In this document: positions 1-9,364 of the stretch, one piece after another
Position numbering within the stretch: the stretch's first letter is position 1
Layout of the letters: each line of letters starts with the position of its first letter
Source: Crocinitomicaceae bacterium
GTDB lineage: Bacteria > Bacteroidota > Bacteroidia > Flavobacteriales_D > Crocinitomicaceae
DNA length: 64,000 nt
Reading direction: 5' to 3'
Assembly: GCA_018402525.1 (NCBI GenBank)
Contig: JAGYIR010000011.1
Coordinates: 372,001-436,000 of the forward strand
Program-made: the position numbers and the translations under genes
Notes under the pieces: generated by a model
What the model was told of the DNA's origin: nothing
Databases searched by the model: none
The model's input: only the letters and a program-made list of their open reading frames with translations

Positions 1-2
1 AC

Positions 3-3000
3 CTATCGGAGGAGTTAGGAACGGAATTTAAGATCGACCAAGTTGCTATCTTGTTCTTTGATGAAATCGCACTGGACGGTGTATTGATCCGAGACCTTAA
101 TCAAGATACGATCGTTGCAGTAAAAACAATATATATTGGCATAAGTGATTGGGATTTGAAAAAATCTACTTTTTACCTGAAAAATGTAGCCGTCGAAAAT
201 GCAACGATACATATCGTTCAGGACGAGGAAGGAGAATATAATTTTCAATTCATCAAGGATTATTTCAAGTCGCCTTCAACAAAAAAACAAAAACCTCCAA
301 CGTTGTACGCTAACGAGGTTACCATCTCGAATACATTTTTCACTTTCGACGACAATAGAAAAAAACGACGAACAAAAGGTGTTGATTACTTTCACATTTA
401 CACGACAGATATTGAATGTAACGTGAAGGATTTTAAAATGATTGGTCGGGATTTTTATGGAGATATCACCCACATAAGTTGCCGAGAAAAATCAGGATTT
501 GAACTAAAAGATTTCAAGGCAAAATCGCATGTTTCAGAAAAAGGAATTTACCTTGCTGAACTGGCAATTAAATCCAAGGCATCCAAAATTTACTCCCAGA
601 AACTCAACATGATTTCTTCACATTTTGAAGATTTTAGGTCATTTGAAGATAGCGTCAGTTTTGATGCGATCATCGATTCAAGCTCTTTATCGTTGAAAGA
701 AGTTGCTCTATTTGCATACGTGATGGACGGGATGGAGGATCAGGTGCGTCTCTCTACAAAAATCAAACGAAAAGTCAAGAACTTAAAATTGGCTGATTTG
801 AATTTGCAGTTTAAAGAAAAGACACAAATAAAAGGAACATTCGGGCTTCCGGATCGGTTCAATGTTGCGACATCCTTCCTGCATGAAAAATTGGACTATG
901 TTTATGTTGACTTTGGTGAAATCAAAACCCTAAAACTCCCCTTTGTTGCCAATTCAACGTACATTACCATCAATAAAACTGTTAACCGACTTGGTTACAT
1001 TGAAGCCGAAGACACACGTTTGGATGGCTTTAGTTCTCAGTTTGTAATCGCTTCTGATTTGATAAAAACACAATTGGGGAATGTTCGCATTGATCATGGA
1101 ATCATGTTTACGAAGAATGAGAAAAACAACTCTTATGAGTTTGAACAATCCCAAGCGAGCAACTATGACGTTAAAGTGGAAAACTTCGATTTAGGCAAAC
1201 TCATTGCATCCAAAGATCTGGGTATTGTCGACGGAAAATTCTTTTTATCTGGAGAAGCTTTTTCGATCGAAGACATTCGATTTAAGTCAATTCAAGGTGA
1301 TGTGAACAGGTTTGATTACCTCGGTTATCCATACAAGAACATCACCGTTGTCGAAGGGACTGTAATTGATGATCGATTTACAGGGAAAATTGAGGTGAAG
1401 GACGATAATCTAGAACTGACTTACGATGGCTACATTGATTTTAAAAATGAGCTTCACTTGTTGTTCAATGTCAACATTGAAGAAGCACTTTTGGAAAAAC
1501 TACATTTAACGGACAAGGATGTGAAAATGTCTTCCCTTATTGAAATTGACCTTTACGGGAAAAATCCAAACGATTTTCGAGGTAAAATTTCCTTAGAGCA
1601 TTTCAGCTTTGAAGATGCAAAAAACAAGGTGAAAGTTCCACAAATGGATTTGACGATTACTCGCTCCGTGGAATCGGATAAGTTTATATTACGTAGTTCA
1701 ATTTTGGATGCTGACCTTACAGGCAAACTCAACGTCAACTCATTTTCGGATCAACTCGAATTAAAATTGAAATCCCTTTTTCCTGGATTTTTCAGTCACA
1801 GTGAACTGGTTCAAATACCAAGTACTGACAATAATAATTTTGAATTCAACACAACACTCAAGGAAACTGATGATTTACTAGCAATCTTTTATCCTGAATT
1901 GGCCATTGCACCAGAAACCAAAATAAGCGGAAATTATTACGGACAATCGTCCGATTTAAAGCTAAACATCAATTCTCCATTCGTTACATTCAAAGACATT
2001 CAATTCACAAACATTAAGATCAATAATGCCTTTGACAGCCAAAAGGCTTCATCAAGTTATGAGGTTGAAACGCTCGTTTTTAAGGACACGATTAATTTCA
2101 GTAATGTAAAATTGACGGCAGAGGGAAGTGACAATCGGATCCTTTCGAAAATAGTGTGGGACGAAAATACACCGACTGCTTCGAAAATTAGCTGGCAAAC
2201 AAGGGTTGAGGATTTAGAACATTACAGTTTTAGATTGCACCCCTCCTACTTTACGGTACAAGGTAAAAAATGGGAAATTGTCAACGAATCACGGTTTAGC
2301 ATCAATTCTGACACGGTGAATATTTCCAATTTCAGGTTAAAAAGAGAAGATCAAAACGTTTACCTAAATGGAACAATTTCCAACGATGATAGTCAAAAAT
2401 TGAATTTTAAAGTTGAACAACTGATGCTCAATGAATTGTCAGTTTTCTTTTCCGATGTACCAATGGAAGGTGTCCTAAATGCACAAGGAAATTTATCAAA
2501 CCCCTTTAATAATCTACAATATTTTGGGGATGCGACGATTAAAGAGTTTTTCATTAAAAATAATAAAGTTGGGGACGTCTCAGTGACTTCTGAATGGATC
2601 AACGAAAACAAAAGTATGCGCTTAAATGGCAATATTTTATTCCGTAACCAGGAAACGTTTGATTTTCAAGGAAGCTATTTCCCTTTAAGGAAAAAGGACA
2701 ACATTGACTTTAATCTGGTATTTAACTACACAGATATTCAATTCGTGAACGCATTCATGAATCCAGATGTCCTTTCCGATATTAAAGGATTGCTTTACGG
2801 TACATTAAAAGTCAACGGATCGATTGATGAACCCTACTTAAATGGTGATATTGATCTAGTCGCAGGTTCAGCCCATGTAGACATCACAGGTGCCCACTTT
2901 GGTGTGGAAGGAAAAGTGCTTGTCGATAAAGATGGCTTTTACATCAATACAATTCCGATCTATGACGAGGACGGAAACGCTGGAACGGTTGTCGGCTCTG

Positions 3001-4427
3001 TGTACCACGATAATTTCAAAGATTTCAACTTCGACTTAATGTTTGACCTAGAAGACGACGCTATCAACAGAGATCCACTTCAACCGTGGAAAGCACTACC
3101 CTTAGAACGATTTTTAATTCTTAATACCGACTATCGATCGGGTGATATTTACTACGGTAAAGGCTATGCAACTGGTGTCATTAACCTATTTGGATATACG
3201 GACAACTTGGCCGTTACGGTGAATTTAGAAACAAAAAGAGGCACAAAAGTCAACATACCAATGTTTGGCGTAGGTGAAATTGAAGATGAAAATAACTTCA
3301 TTGTCTTTATCGACAAAGATTCAATTGTAGAAATTACTGAGCCGAAAATTGACTTTACAGGTGTTGACCTTGATTTGAATTTCAAAATTACACCGGAAGC
3401 AGAAGTTAAAATTATCTTTAATGAAGAACTTGGTGATATTATCACAGCTCGAGGCAAAGGTGAAATGTCAATTAAGCTGGACAACCTAGGTGATGTTACA
3501 ATGAATGGAGTTTATACCGTGTCAGAAGGAGTTTATGACTTCGCCATGGGCATCATCAAGCAAAAATTCTTTATTGATCCAGGTGGAAGTATTAGTTGGA
3601 CTGGAGATCCTTATGACGCCGTGCTTGACATGAAAACGTTTTATAAGGTTAATGCAAACCTATCCACCGTTACTGGAGGTCAGTTTGGCTCAGGTGTCAG
3701 TGCACATCAAGAGATTCTTTGTTACCTAGAACTGCAGGAGTCACTGCTCAAACCAACCATCAATTTTGACATTCAAGCGCCTCGTGCGAATGAAACCGAA
3801 AGATCAATTCTTAACCGTATTAAGAGTGATCCTGACGAACTGAATCGCCAATTTTTCTCGCTGTTGTTATGGAAGAGTTTTCAACCACTGGCTGGAACGG
3901 CAGGTGGGACTGGAAGTGCAGCGTTGGACCTCGTTTCGAATCAAATCAATGCGCTCTTGTCTAAATTATCGAGTGACTACATCTTGAATGTCAACATGAA
4001 CGCCGATCAACTTTCGGGTGATAACACCTATGAATTTGGTGTTTCAAAAGGATTTTTGGATGATCGACTGATTTTCTCAGGAAGCTTTGGTGTAGAGAAT
4101 CAAAATCTGGAAGATGAAAGTAAAAACGCGTTGATTGGAGATGTAAGTCTTGAATATTTGCTCAACCAAAGTGGAACTTTTCGAGTGAATATTTTTAACG
4201 AATCAAATGACAATGCACTTATTGAATCCTCTGAACTTGGCAAATTCACGCAAGGTGTTGGACTTTACTACAAAGAAGATTTCAGTACGTTCTCTGATTT
4301 TAAAGCAATTCAATATTTCTTCGATATCTTCAGAAGCAAGAAAAACAAACGTTACCCAATCAAGCGCAAGAAGAAACAGGTTCCTGTGCCTACCGGTGCG
4401 CCGAAAGACATTATTGAACCAGAATAA
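3..4427 (+). CDS. tamB: TamB-like translocation/assembly module protein (5'-truncated by window edge)
   Basis: A very long envelope protein, at least 1474 residues. The frame is open from base 3, before the first TTG at 51, and the residues coded there continue smoothly into the rest, so the true start lies outside the window. The body is one long run of alternating beta-strand repeats of the AsmA/DUF490 type. The last ~400 residues match the TamB C-terminal domain, including a conserved glycine-rich stretch (near 3890-3930) and a final barrel-like segment. The C terminus is a basic tail rich in K and R. In proteobacteria TamB works with a BamA-family protein (TamA) in outer-membrane biogenesis and lipid transport; the Bacteroidota homologue is assumed to span the periplasm. 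No TamA-like gene is visible here. The family call is firm; the exact function is inferred. Confidence 0.88.
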   Translation, partial: LSEELGTEFKIDQVAILFFDEIALDGVLIRDLNQDTIVAVKTIYIGISDWDLKKSTFYLKNVAVENATIHIVQDEEGEYNFQFIKDYFKSPSTKKQKPPTLYANEVTISNTFFTFDDNRKKRRTKGVDYFHIYTTDIECNVKDFKMIGRDFYGDITHISCREKSGFELKDFKAKSHVSEKGIYLAELAIKSKASKIYSQKLNMISSHFEDFRSFEDSVSFDAIIDSSSLSLKEVALFAYVMDGMEDQVRLSTKIKRKVKNLKLADLNLQFKEKTQIKGTFGLPDRFNVATSFLHEKLDYVYVDFGEIKTLKLPFVANSTYITINKTVNRLGYIEAEDTRLDGFSSQFVIASDLIKTQLGNVRIDHGIMFTKNEKNNSYEFEQSQASNYDVKVENFDLGKLIASKDLGIVDGKFFLSGEAFSIEDIRFKSIQGDVNRFDYLGYPYKNITVVEGTVIDDRFTGKIEVKDDNLELTYDGYIDFKNELHLLFNVNIEEALLEKLHLTDKDVKMSSLIEIDLYGKNPNDFRGKISLEHFSFEDAKNKVKVPQMDLTITRSVESDKFILRSSILDADLTGKLNVNSFSDQLELKLKSLFPGFFSHSELVQIPSTDNNNFEFNTTLKETDDLLAIFYPELAIAPETKISGNYYGQSSDLKLNINSPFVTFKDIQFTNIKINNAFDSQKASSSYEVETLVFKDTINFSNVKLTAEGSDNRILSKIVWDENTPTASKISWQTRVEDLEHYSFRLHPSYFTVQGKKWEIVNESRFSINSDTVNISNFRLKREDQNVYLNGTISNDDSQKLNFKVEQLMLNELSVFFSDVPMEGVLNAQGNLSNPFNNLQYFGDATIKEFFIKNNKVGDVSVTSEWINENKSMRLNGNILFRNQETFDFQGSYFPLRKKDNIDFNLVFNYTDIQFVNAFMNPDVLSDIKGLLYGTLKVNGSIDEPYLNGDIDLVAGSAHVDITGAHFGVEGKVLVDKDGFYINTIPIYDEDGNAGTVVGSVYHDNFKDFNFDLMFDLEDDAINRDPLQPWKALPLERFLILNTDYRSGDIYYGKGYATGVINLFGYTDNLAVTVNLETKRGTKVNIPMFGVGEIEDENNFIVFIDKDSIVEITEPKIDFTGVDLDLNFKITPEAEVKIIFNEELGDIITARGKGEMSIKLDNLGDVTMNGVYTVSEGVYDFAMGIIKQKFFIDPGGSISWTGDPYDAVLDMKTFYKVNANLSTVTGGQFGSGVSAHQEILCYLELQESLLKPTINFDIQAPRANETERSILNRIKSDPDELNRQFFSLLLWKSFQPLAGTAGGTGSAALDLVSNQINALLSKLSSDYILNVNMNADQLSGDNTYEFGVSKGFLDDRLIFSGSFGVENQNLEDESKNALIGDVSLEYLLNQSGTFRVNIFNESNDNALIESSELGKFTQGVGLYYKEDFSTFSDFKAIQYFFDIFRSKKNKRYPIKRKKKQVPVPTGAPKDIIEPE

Positions 4428-4475
4428 ATTGAACTGCATAAGTAAATTGGAACATTCAAATTCTAAATAAAATTT

Positions 4476-4484
4476 TAACTTCGC
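4476..4484 (+). promoter_or_regulatory. Possible -7 promoter box for accC
   Basis: TAACTTCGC fits the Bacteroidota -7 pattern TAnnTTTG with one change. It lies about 25 bases before the accC start, in the short gap after the TamB-like gene. I see no convincing -33 TTG at the usual spacing. Confidence 0.35.
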
Positions 4485-4509
4485 ACGGAAGCAAAAACAA
4501 GAACTAAAG

Positions 4510-5994
4510 ATGAAAAAAGTACTCATAGCGAATCGAGGAGAAATAGCACGACGTGTCATTCGAACATTAAGAAAAATGGACATTAAAAGTGTGGCCATTT
4601 ATTCTGACGCCGATGCCAATGCACCCCATGTTTTGGAAGCAGATGAGTCCGTTTACGTAGGCGCAAGTCCCTCATCGGAAAGTTATTTGCGTCAAGATGT
4701 AATTCTTGAACACTGTAAAAAATTAGGGGTAGATGGCATCCATCCAGGGTACGGTTTCTTATCGGAAAATGCTGAGTTTGCACGCAAAGTAAAAGCAGCT
4801 GGAATTACGTTCATTGGACCATCGCCTGAAGCCATGGAGATTATGGGTGACAAATTAAGTGCGAAACAAGCAGTGAAAGAATTCAATGTACCATTGGTTC
4901 CAGGTGTTGATCGTGCAATTACAGATGTCGCCGAAGCAAAAATGATTGCTGAACAAATTGGATATCCAGTTCTCATCAAAGCATCTGCCGGTGGTGGTGG
5001 AAAAGGAATGCGTTTGGTAGAAAAAGCAGAAGAATTGGAGTCGCAGATGAAAATGGCACAAAACGAAGCGCGCTCTTCTTTTGGAAACGATGCATGTTTT
5101 GTAGAGAAATTCGTGACCAAACCAAGACACATCGAAATTCAAGTTTTTGCCGACAATCATGGGAATACTGTACATCTTTTCGAGCGTGAATGTTCGATTC
5201 AACGCCGTCACCAAAAAGTAATTGAAGAAGCTCCGAGTGCACTATTAACACCTGAATTGAGAGAACAAATGGGTCGAGCGGCTGTCAATGTTTGTAAAGC
5301 ATGTGACTACAGCGGCGCAGGAACGGTTGAATTCTTAGTGGATGCAGAGATGAAATTCTACTTCCTTGAGATGAATACGCGGCTGCAAGTAGAGCACCCT
5401 GTGACAGAAGAAATAACAGGACTTGACCTGGTAGAATGGCAAATTCGCGTTGCACGTGGAGAACAACTTCCTTTGAAACAGGAGGAATTGAAAATCAACG
5501 GTCATGCTATTGAAGTGCGTGTGTACGCCGAAGACACCCTGAACGGATTTACCCCAGACATTGGAAATCTAGAACGTTACAGAGTCCCAGCAGGCGAAAG
5601 TGTGCGTGTCGATGATGCCTTTGTTGAAGGAATGGACATTCCCATCTATTACGATCCAATGATTGCAAAATTGGTGGTTTGGGGTAAAGATAGAACATCA
5701 GCTATTCGTCGTACAATAAAAGCCATTGATCAATATCAGATTTCGGGACTAAAAACAACGCTGGATTTTGGTAAGTACGTCATGAAACACGAAGCATTTA
5801 CTTCAGGTGATTTTGATACGAATTTCGTGAAGCACTATTTTCAAGACCCAACGGTAATGAACGATGAAATGCAAGAAGAAAAAGAAATGTTAATTCACGG
5901 CATCAACCAAATTTGGGATGCAATTAAGAAGGATCATAGCGATGAATTTGCTTCGATTGAAATGACAAGTAACTGGCAAAACAGTCGATCATAG
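4510..5994 (+). CDS. accC: Biotin carboxylase subunit of an acyl-CoA carboxylase
   Basis: Catalyses ATP-dependent carboxylation of biotin, the first half-reaction of acetyl-CoA or propionyl-CoA carboxylase. The start is ATG with the typical N terminus KVLIANRGEIARRVIRTL. Domains in order: pre-ATP-grasp (1-115), ATP-grasp with the glycine loop GGGGKGM at 161-167, the catalytic and metal-binding stretch EMNTRLQVEHPVTE at 287-300, and the biotin carboxylase C-terminal domain (about 330-445). At 494 residues it is slightly longer than E. coli AccC (~450) because of an acidic tail. The EITGLDLVEWQIRVARGE segment resembles propionyl- and methylcrotonyl-CoA carboxylase alpha chains, but there is no fused biotin carrier domain, so substrate choice is open. 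No carboxyltransferase or carrier gene lies nearby. It follows the TamB-like gene by 82 bases. Confidence 0.93.
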   Translation: MKKVLIANRGEIARRVIRTLRKMDIKSVAIYSDADANAPHVLEADESVYVGASPSSESYLRQDVILEHCKKLGVDGIHPGYGFLSENAEFARKVKAAGITFIGPSPEAMEIMGDKLSAKQAVKEFNVPLVPGVDRAITDVAEAKMIAEQIGYPVLIKASAGGGGKGMRLVEKAEELESQMKMAQNEARSSFGNDACFVEKFVTKPRHIEIQVFADNHGNTVHLFERECSIQRRHQKVIEEAPSALLTPELREQMGRAAVNVCKACDYSGAGTVEFLVDAEMKFYFLEMNTRLQVEHPVTEEITGLDLVEWQIRVARGEQLPLKQEELKINGHAIEVRVYAEDTLNGFTPDIGNLERYRVPAGESVRVDDAFVEGMDIPIYYDPMIAKLVVWGKDRTSAIRRTIKAIDQYQISGLKTTLDFGKYVMKHEAFTSGDFDTNFVKHYFQDPTVMNDEMQEEKEMLIHGINQIWDAIKKDHSDEFASIEMTSNWQNSRS

Positions 5995-6116
5995 AAGTTG
6001 AGCATGCATTTCTAAAAAATATGTACAAAATCTTAAAAATTGCCAACAAAGATTGTTTTCAACCTTGGCACTTCCATAAATCCTATTAATTTTACGACAC
6101 AAATATTTCAGACAAG

Positions 6117-7328
6117 ATGAACTTACACGAATATCAAGGAAAATCAATTTTAAAGAGCTTTGGTGTTGCTATCCAAGAAGGGAAAGTAGTAGACAAAGTG
6201 GAGGATGCTGTAAAGGCTGCAAAAGAATTAAGTGCTGAAACTGGTACGGAGTGGTACGTGGTAAAAGCGCAAATTCACGCAGGTGGTCGTGGTAAAGGAC
6301 TTGTGGCAGAAACAGGATCTCACGGTGTTGTTTTAGCGAAAGGAATTGATCACGTGGAGGAAAAAGTAAAAGGAATCCTTGGTGGTCACCTTGAAACGGC
6401 TCAAACAAACGGTGTTGGAAAAAAAGTAAGCAAAGTGCTCATTGCACAAGACGTTTACTATCCAGGTGAATCAGAAACTTCTGAGTTTTATATGTCCGTG
6501 CTTTTGGACAGAGAAGCGGGCAGAAATACAATTGTTTATTCGACAGAAGGTGGAATGGACATTGAGCACGTAGCTGAACACACTCCAGAATTAATCTATA
6601 AAGAAATCATTGACCCACGTGTCGGAATTCAAGGATTTCAAGCACGGAAAATTGCTTTCAACCTTGGACTTTCAGGTCAAGCATTTAAAGAAATGACAAA
6701 ATTTGTGGTGAACTTGTACGCGGCTTACGAAGGATGTGATGCTTCTATGTTTGAAATTAATCCTGTGTTGAAGACATCAGATAATAAAATTATTGCAGTA
6801 GATGCAAAAGTAACGTTGGATGGAAATTCATTGTTCAGACACCCAAACTACGCTGCAATGCGAGACAAAACAGAAGAAGATCCAACAGAAGTTGAAGCAG
6901 GTGAAGCAGGATTGAACTTCGTTAAATTGGACGGAAACGTTGGTTGTATGGTCAACGGAGCTGGACTTGCGATGGCAACAATGGACATTATCAAATTGTC
7001 AGGTGGAAATCCAGCAAACTTCTTGGATGTTGGTGGTACAGCAGATGCAGAACGTGTAGCAAAAGCGTTCAACATCATTTTGAAAGACGAAAACGTAAAA
7101 GCAATTTTGATCAACATTTTTGGTGGAATTGTACGTTGCGATCGTGTCGCACAAGGTGTTGTCGATGCCTACAAGAGCATCGGAGAGTTCCCAGTGCCGT
7201 TAATTGTACGTTTGCAAGGAACAAATGCGGTTGAAGCGAAAAAATTGATTGACGATTCTGGATTGAATGTTCAATCGGTTGTATTGTTGCAAGAAGCAGC
7301 TGATAAAGTAAGAGAAGTATTGTCGTAA
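6117..7328 (+). CDS. sucC: Succinyl-CoA ligase (ADP-forming) subunit beta
   Basis: TCA-cycle enzyme subunit that joins with SucD to interconvert succinyl-CoA and succinate with ATP or GTP formation. It begins with the family hallmark MNLHEYQGKSIL. An ATP-grasp domain fills roughly residues 1-240 (KAQIHAGGRGKG near 48-60, FEINPVLK near 210). The ligase/CoA domain follows, with the conserved phosphohistidine-loop partner segment around NIFGGIVRCDRVAQGVV near 345. At 403 residues it is a little longer than E. coli SucC (388). It stands alone: sucD is not in the window. A strong intrinsic terminator follows directly, so it is probably a single-gene transcript or the end of one that includes accC. 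Confidence 0.96.
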   Translation: MNLHEYQGKSILKSFGVAIQEGKVVDKVEDAVKAAKELSAETGTEWYVVKAQIHAGGRGKGLVAETGSHGVVLAKGIDHVEEKVKGILGGHLETAQTNGVGKKVSKVLIAQDVYYPGESETSEFYMSVLLDREAGRNTIVYSTEGGMDIEHVAEHTPELIYKEIIDPRVGIQGFQARKIAFNLGLSGQAFKEMTKFVVNLYAAYEGCDASMFEINPVLKTSDNKIIAVDAKVTLDGNSLFRHPNYAAMRDKTEEDPTEVEAGEAGLNFVKLDGNVGCMVNGAGLAMATMDIIKLSGGNPANFLDVGGTADAERVAKAFNIILKDENVKAILINIFGGIVRCDRVAQGVVDAYKSIGEFPVPLIVRLQGTNAVEAKKLIDDSGLNVQSVVLLQEAADKVREVLS

Positions 7329-7350
7329 GTCAAACGGATATAAATGAAGA

Positions 7351-7379
7351 GGCGATTGTGGTACAATCGCCTTTTTTTT
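7351..7379 (+). terminator. Rho-independent terminator after sucC
   Basis: A perfect 9-bp stem (7351-7359 with 7363-7371) with a three-base loop is followed by eight T residues at 7372-7379. It starts 22 bases after the sucC stop codon. Confidence 0.9.
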
Positions 7380-7491
7380 GGTGTGAAATATTACACCAAT
7401 GTAACATAGGTTGCAGTGAAAAACAACCGTGTGATTAACTTTATAAAATACATGAGTAATAACCCAGCAATAACCACTTAAGATCTCGTTT

Positions 7492-8445
7492 ATGAAACCA
7501 ATCAGCTTTATAAGTATCGTCCTTCTATTTTTCATGTCAACCTCACTGACAAGTTGCAGTGATACAGCAACTGTTGAAGAATTATCCAGCGAAGAGAGCA
7601 TTCCTGCCGACGATGAAAATGCTTTAGCGCTCATCGATTCGAAGTGTTTTCTCTGTCACAACTCCAATTTAGATGCAGATGCTCGTTTGGCACCTCCGTT
7701 GTCAGAAATTCGCACGCTTTACTACCGTGATGATATGTCGCGTGGAGAATTCATAGCATCGATAGCGAATTTTGTAAAGGAACCAACTAAAGAGATCGCA
7801 CTGATGTCAGATGCAGTGAGCAAATACGGCGTTATGCCAAAACAACATTACGAGACTGCCGATCTTCAAATTATAGCAGGATATATGTACGACAATGATC
7901 TATCGAGCGATGCATGGTATACAATGTGGAACAGTCGCCAAGCAAAAACCACTGATTCTGATTACCTTAAACAAGGAAAAGAGATAGCCTTAGCGACAAA
8001 AAGTGTGTTGGGCCAGAACCTCATGCAAGCTCTCCAAAAAGAGGGAGTAATGAACGCGCTGGAATTCTGTACCGTAAGAGCAATTCCCCTCACGGATAGC
8101 ATGTCAGTGGTGTTAAATGCGAAAGTGAAGCGTGTTTCAGACAAACCGAGAAATCCGATGAATGCCGCGAGCAAGGAAGAACTGGAAATAATGAATCGCT
8201 ACAACGTCCAGATGAAAAATAAGAAAACGATTCAACCCGAGATCAAAACATACGATGATTACGTGGTAGGATATTATCCCATCGAGACCAATTCGATGTG
8301 TTTGCAGTGCCATGGGAAAGTCGGAAAGGATGTCGCGCTACAAACCGACAAGATGATTAAAAAATACTATCCAAATGATAAGGCAACAGGTTATGCAAGC
8401 AATGAATTACGCGGATTGTTTGTTGTTGAAATGCAGAAAAGATAG
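7492..8445 (+). CDS. Lipoprotein with two c-type heme sites (cytochrome c + DUF3365/Tll0287-like)
   Basis: A predicted envelope lipoprotein: signal peptide with lipobox LTSC (Cys22). Two covalent heme motifs are visible, CFLCH at 52-56 and CLQCH at 270-274. The first sits in a short cytochrome-c-like segment (about 45-135). The second lies in a C-terminal region (about 150-317) that resembles the DUF3365/Tll0287-like heme-binding domain, as judged from the GKEIALATKSVLGQNLMQAL helix and the late CxxCH. The likely role is periplasmic or surface electron transfer or redox/ligand sensing; no partner gene shows which. It is a single plus-strand gene between the sucC terminator and the convergent 5'-nucleotidase genes. 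A TAACTTTA box lies upstream at about 7437. The heme sites are certain as motifs; the domain name is from memory. Confidence 0.75.
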   Translation: MKPISFISIVLLFFMSTSLTSCSDTATVEELSSEESIPADDENALALIDSKCFLCHNSNLDADARLAPPLSEIRTLYYRDDMSRGEFIASIANFVKEPTKEIALMSDAVSKYGVMPKQHYETADLQIIAGYMYDNDLSSDAWYTMWNSRQAKTTDSDYLKQGKEIALATKSVLGQNLMQALQKEGVMNALEFCTVRAIPLTDSMSVVLNAKVKRVSDKPRNPMNAASKEELEIMNRYNVQMKNKKTIQPEIKTYDDYVVGYYPIETNSMCLQCHGKVGKDVALQTDKMIKKYYPNDKATGYASNELRGLFVVEMQKR

Positions 8446-8457
8446 TCTGAAGCGCAT

Positions 8458-9363
8458 TTAACGCACCTCAATAACAGAATGAGTAGAGCGAGGTTTAGCA
8501 TCAATTTCGACATCGATGCGTCCTAGATTTATTCCTGCCCAACCCACTTGGTTGATGAGCACTAATTCACCGTCTAAATTACGTTCTTGTGTCGGTTCAT
8601 TCAAAAAGGTGTGTGTATGTCCACCGATGATAAAATGAATGTTGCGGGTCTTTTGCGCTAACAAACGATCTGATACTTTTGTCGAACTGTATTCATATCC
8701 TAAGTGCGAAAGGCAAATAACAATGTCACATCCTTGCGCTTTCAGTTCAGCAGCACGATCAGTAGCAATTTCTATCGGGTCTAGCCATTTGCTCTCACCA
8801 TACAAGCGACCTGGGACTAAGCCTTTCAATTCAACTCCAATTCCAAAAACACCAATCTTAATTCCACCTTTGGTGATGATGGTGCTTTTCTGCGTATGCC
8901 CGTCGATCGGTGTGTTGGTGAAATCGTAGTTGGAACACAGAAACGGGAAATCACCAAATTGCTTGGCAGTAACAAATCCTTCCATTCCACCGTCAAAGTC
9001 GTGGTTCCCCATCGTTGCAGCATCGTAACCCAAAATAGACATCAGTTTCATTTCGAGCACTCCACCGTACCTGTTGAAATAAGGCGTTCCTTGGAAAATA
9101 TCGCCTGCATCCAGTAATAACACATTTTCTTCGGTAGCTCGAATCTGATTGATCAATTCAAACCGTCGGGATACACCTCCTTGACCTGGATGTTTTGAAT
9201 GATTGTCCGGAAAAGGTTCAATGTTCGAATGTGTATCGTTGGTATGTAGAATTGTAACTTTCTTTGTGCTTCTCTTTAAGGAAGATTGCGCCAATATAGT
9301 CGGAGCTGCTAGAATGCCTCCAGATATAATAAATGAATTGCGGATAAATTTTCTTCTTTCCAT
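8458..9363 (-). CDS. 5'-nucleotidase-type metallophosphatase domain protein (UshA N-terminal half)
   Basis: Calcineurin-like phosphoesterase that should remove phosphate from nucleotides outside the cytoplasm. All metal-site motifs are present: HTNDTHSNIEPF, LLDAGDIFQG, MGNHDFDGG, SHLGY and GGHTHTF. The N terminus MERRKFIRNSFIISGG with APTILA downstream looks like a Tat-type (RR-x-F-I) signal. I chose ATG at 9363 because it lies one base after the stop of the upstream gene; the alternative is a TTG 12 bases earlier. The protein is about 301 residues and lacks the C-terminal substrate-binding domain of classical UshA, which is encoded by the gene just upstream. The two are clearly translationally linked and probably act as one enzyme. 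It ends convergently 12 bases from the diheme lipoprotein gene. Confidence 0.88.
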   Translation of the reverse strand: MERRKFIRNSFIISGGILAAPTILAQSSLKRSTKKVTILHTNDTHSNIEPFPDNHSKHPGQGGVSRRFELINQIRATEENVLLLDAGDIFQGTPYFNRYGGVLEMKLMSILGYDAATMGNHDFDGGMEGFVTAKQFGDFPFLCSNYDFTNTPIDGHTQKSTIITKGGIKIGVFGIGVELKGLVPGRLYGESKWLDPIEIATDRAAELKAQGCDIVICLSHLGYEYSSTKVSDRLLAQKTRNIHFIIGGHTHTFLNEPTQERNLDGELVLINQVGWAGINLGRIDVEIDAKPRSTHSVIEVR

Positions 9364-9364
9364 C

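Noticed and set aside
4207-4470. Open frame on the plus strand at the end of the TamB-like gene
   Set aside because: It overlaps conserved TamB C-terminal coding sequence in another frame and has no recognisable protein feature.
4203-4598. Minus-strand frame between the TamB-like gene and accC
   Set aside because: It overlaps both real genes and reads through the accC start region; shadow frame.
7200-7634. Minus-strand open frame spanning the sucC end, terminator and lipoprotein signal region
   Set aside because: It is antisense to two real genes and crosses the sucC terminator; the composition is not protein-like.
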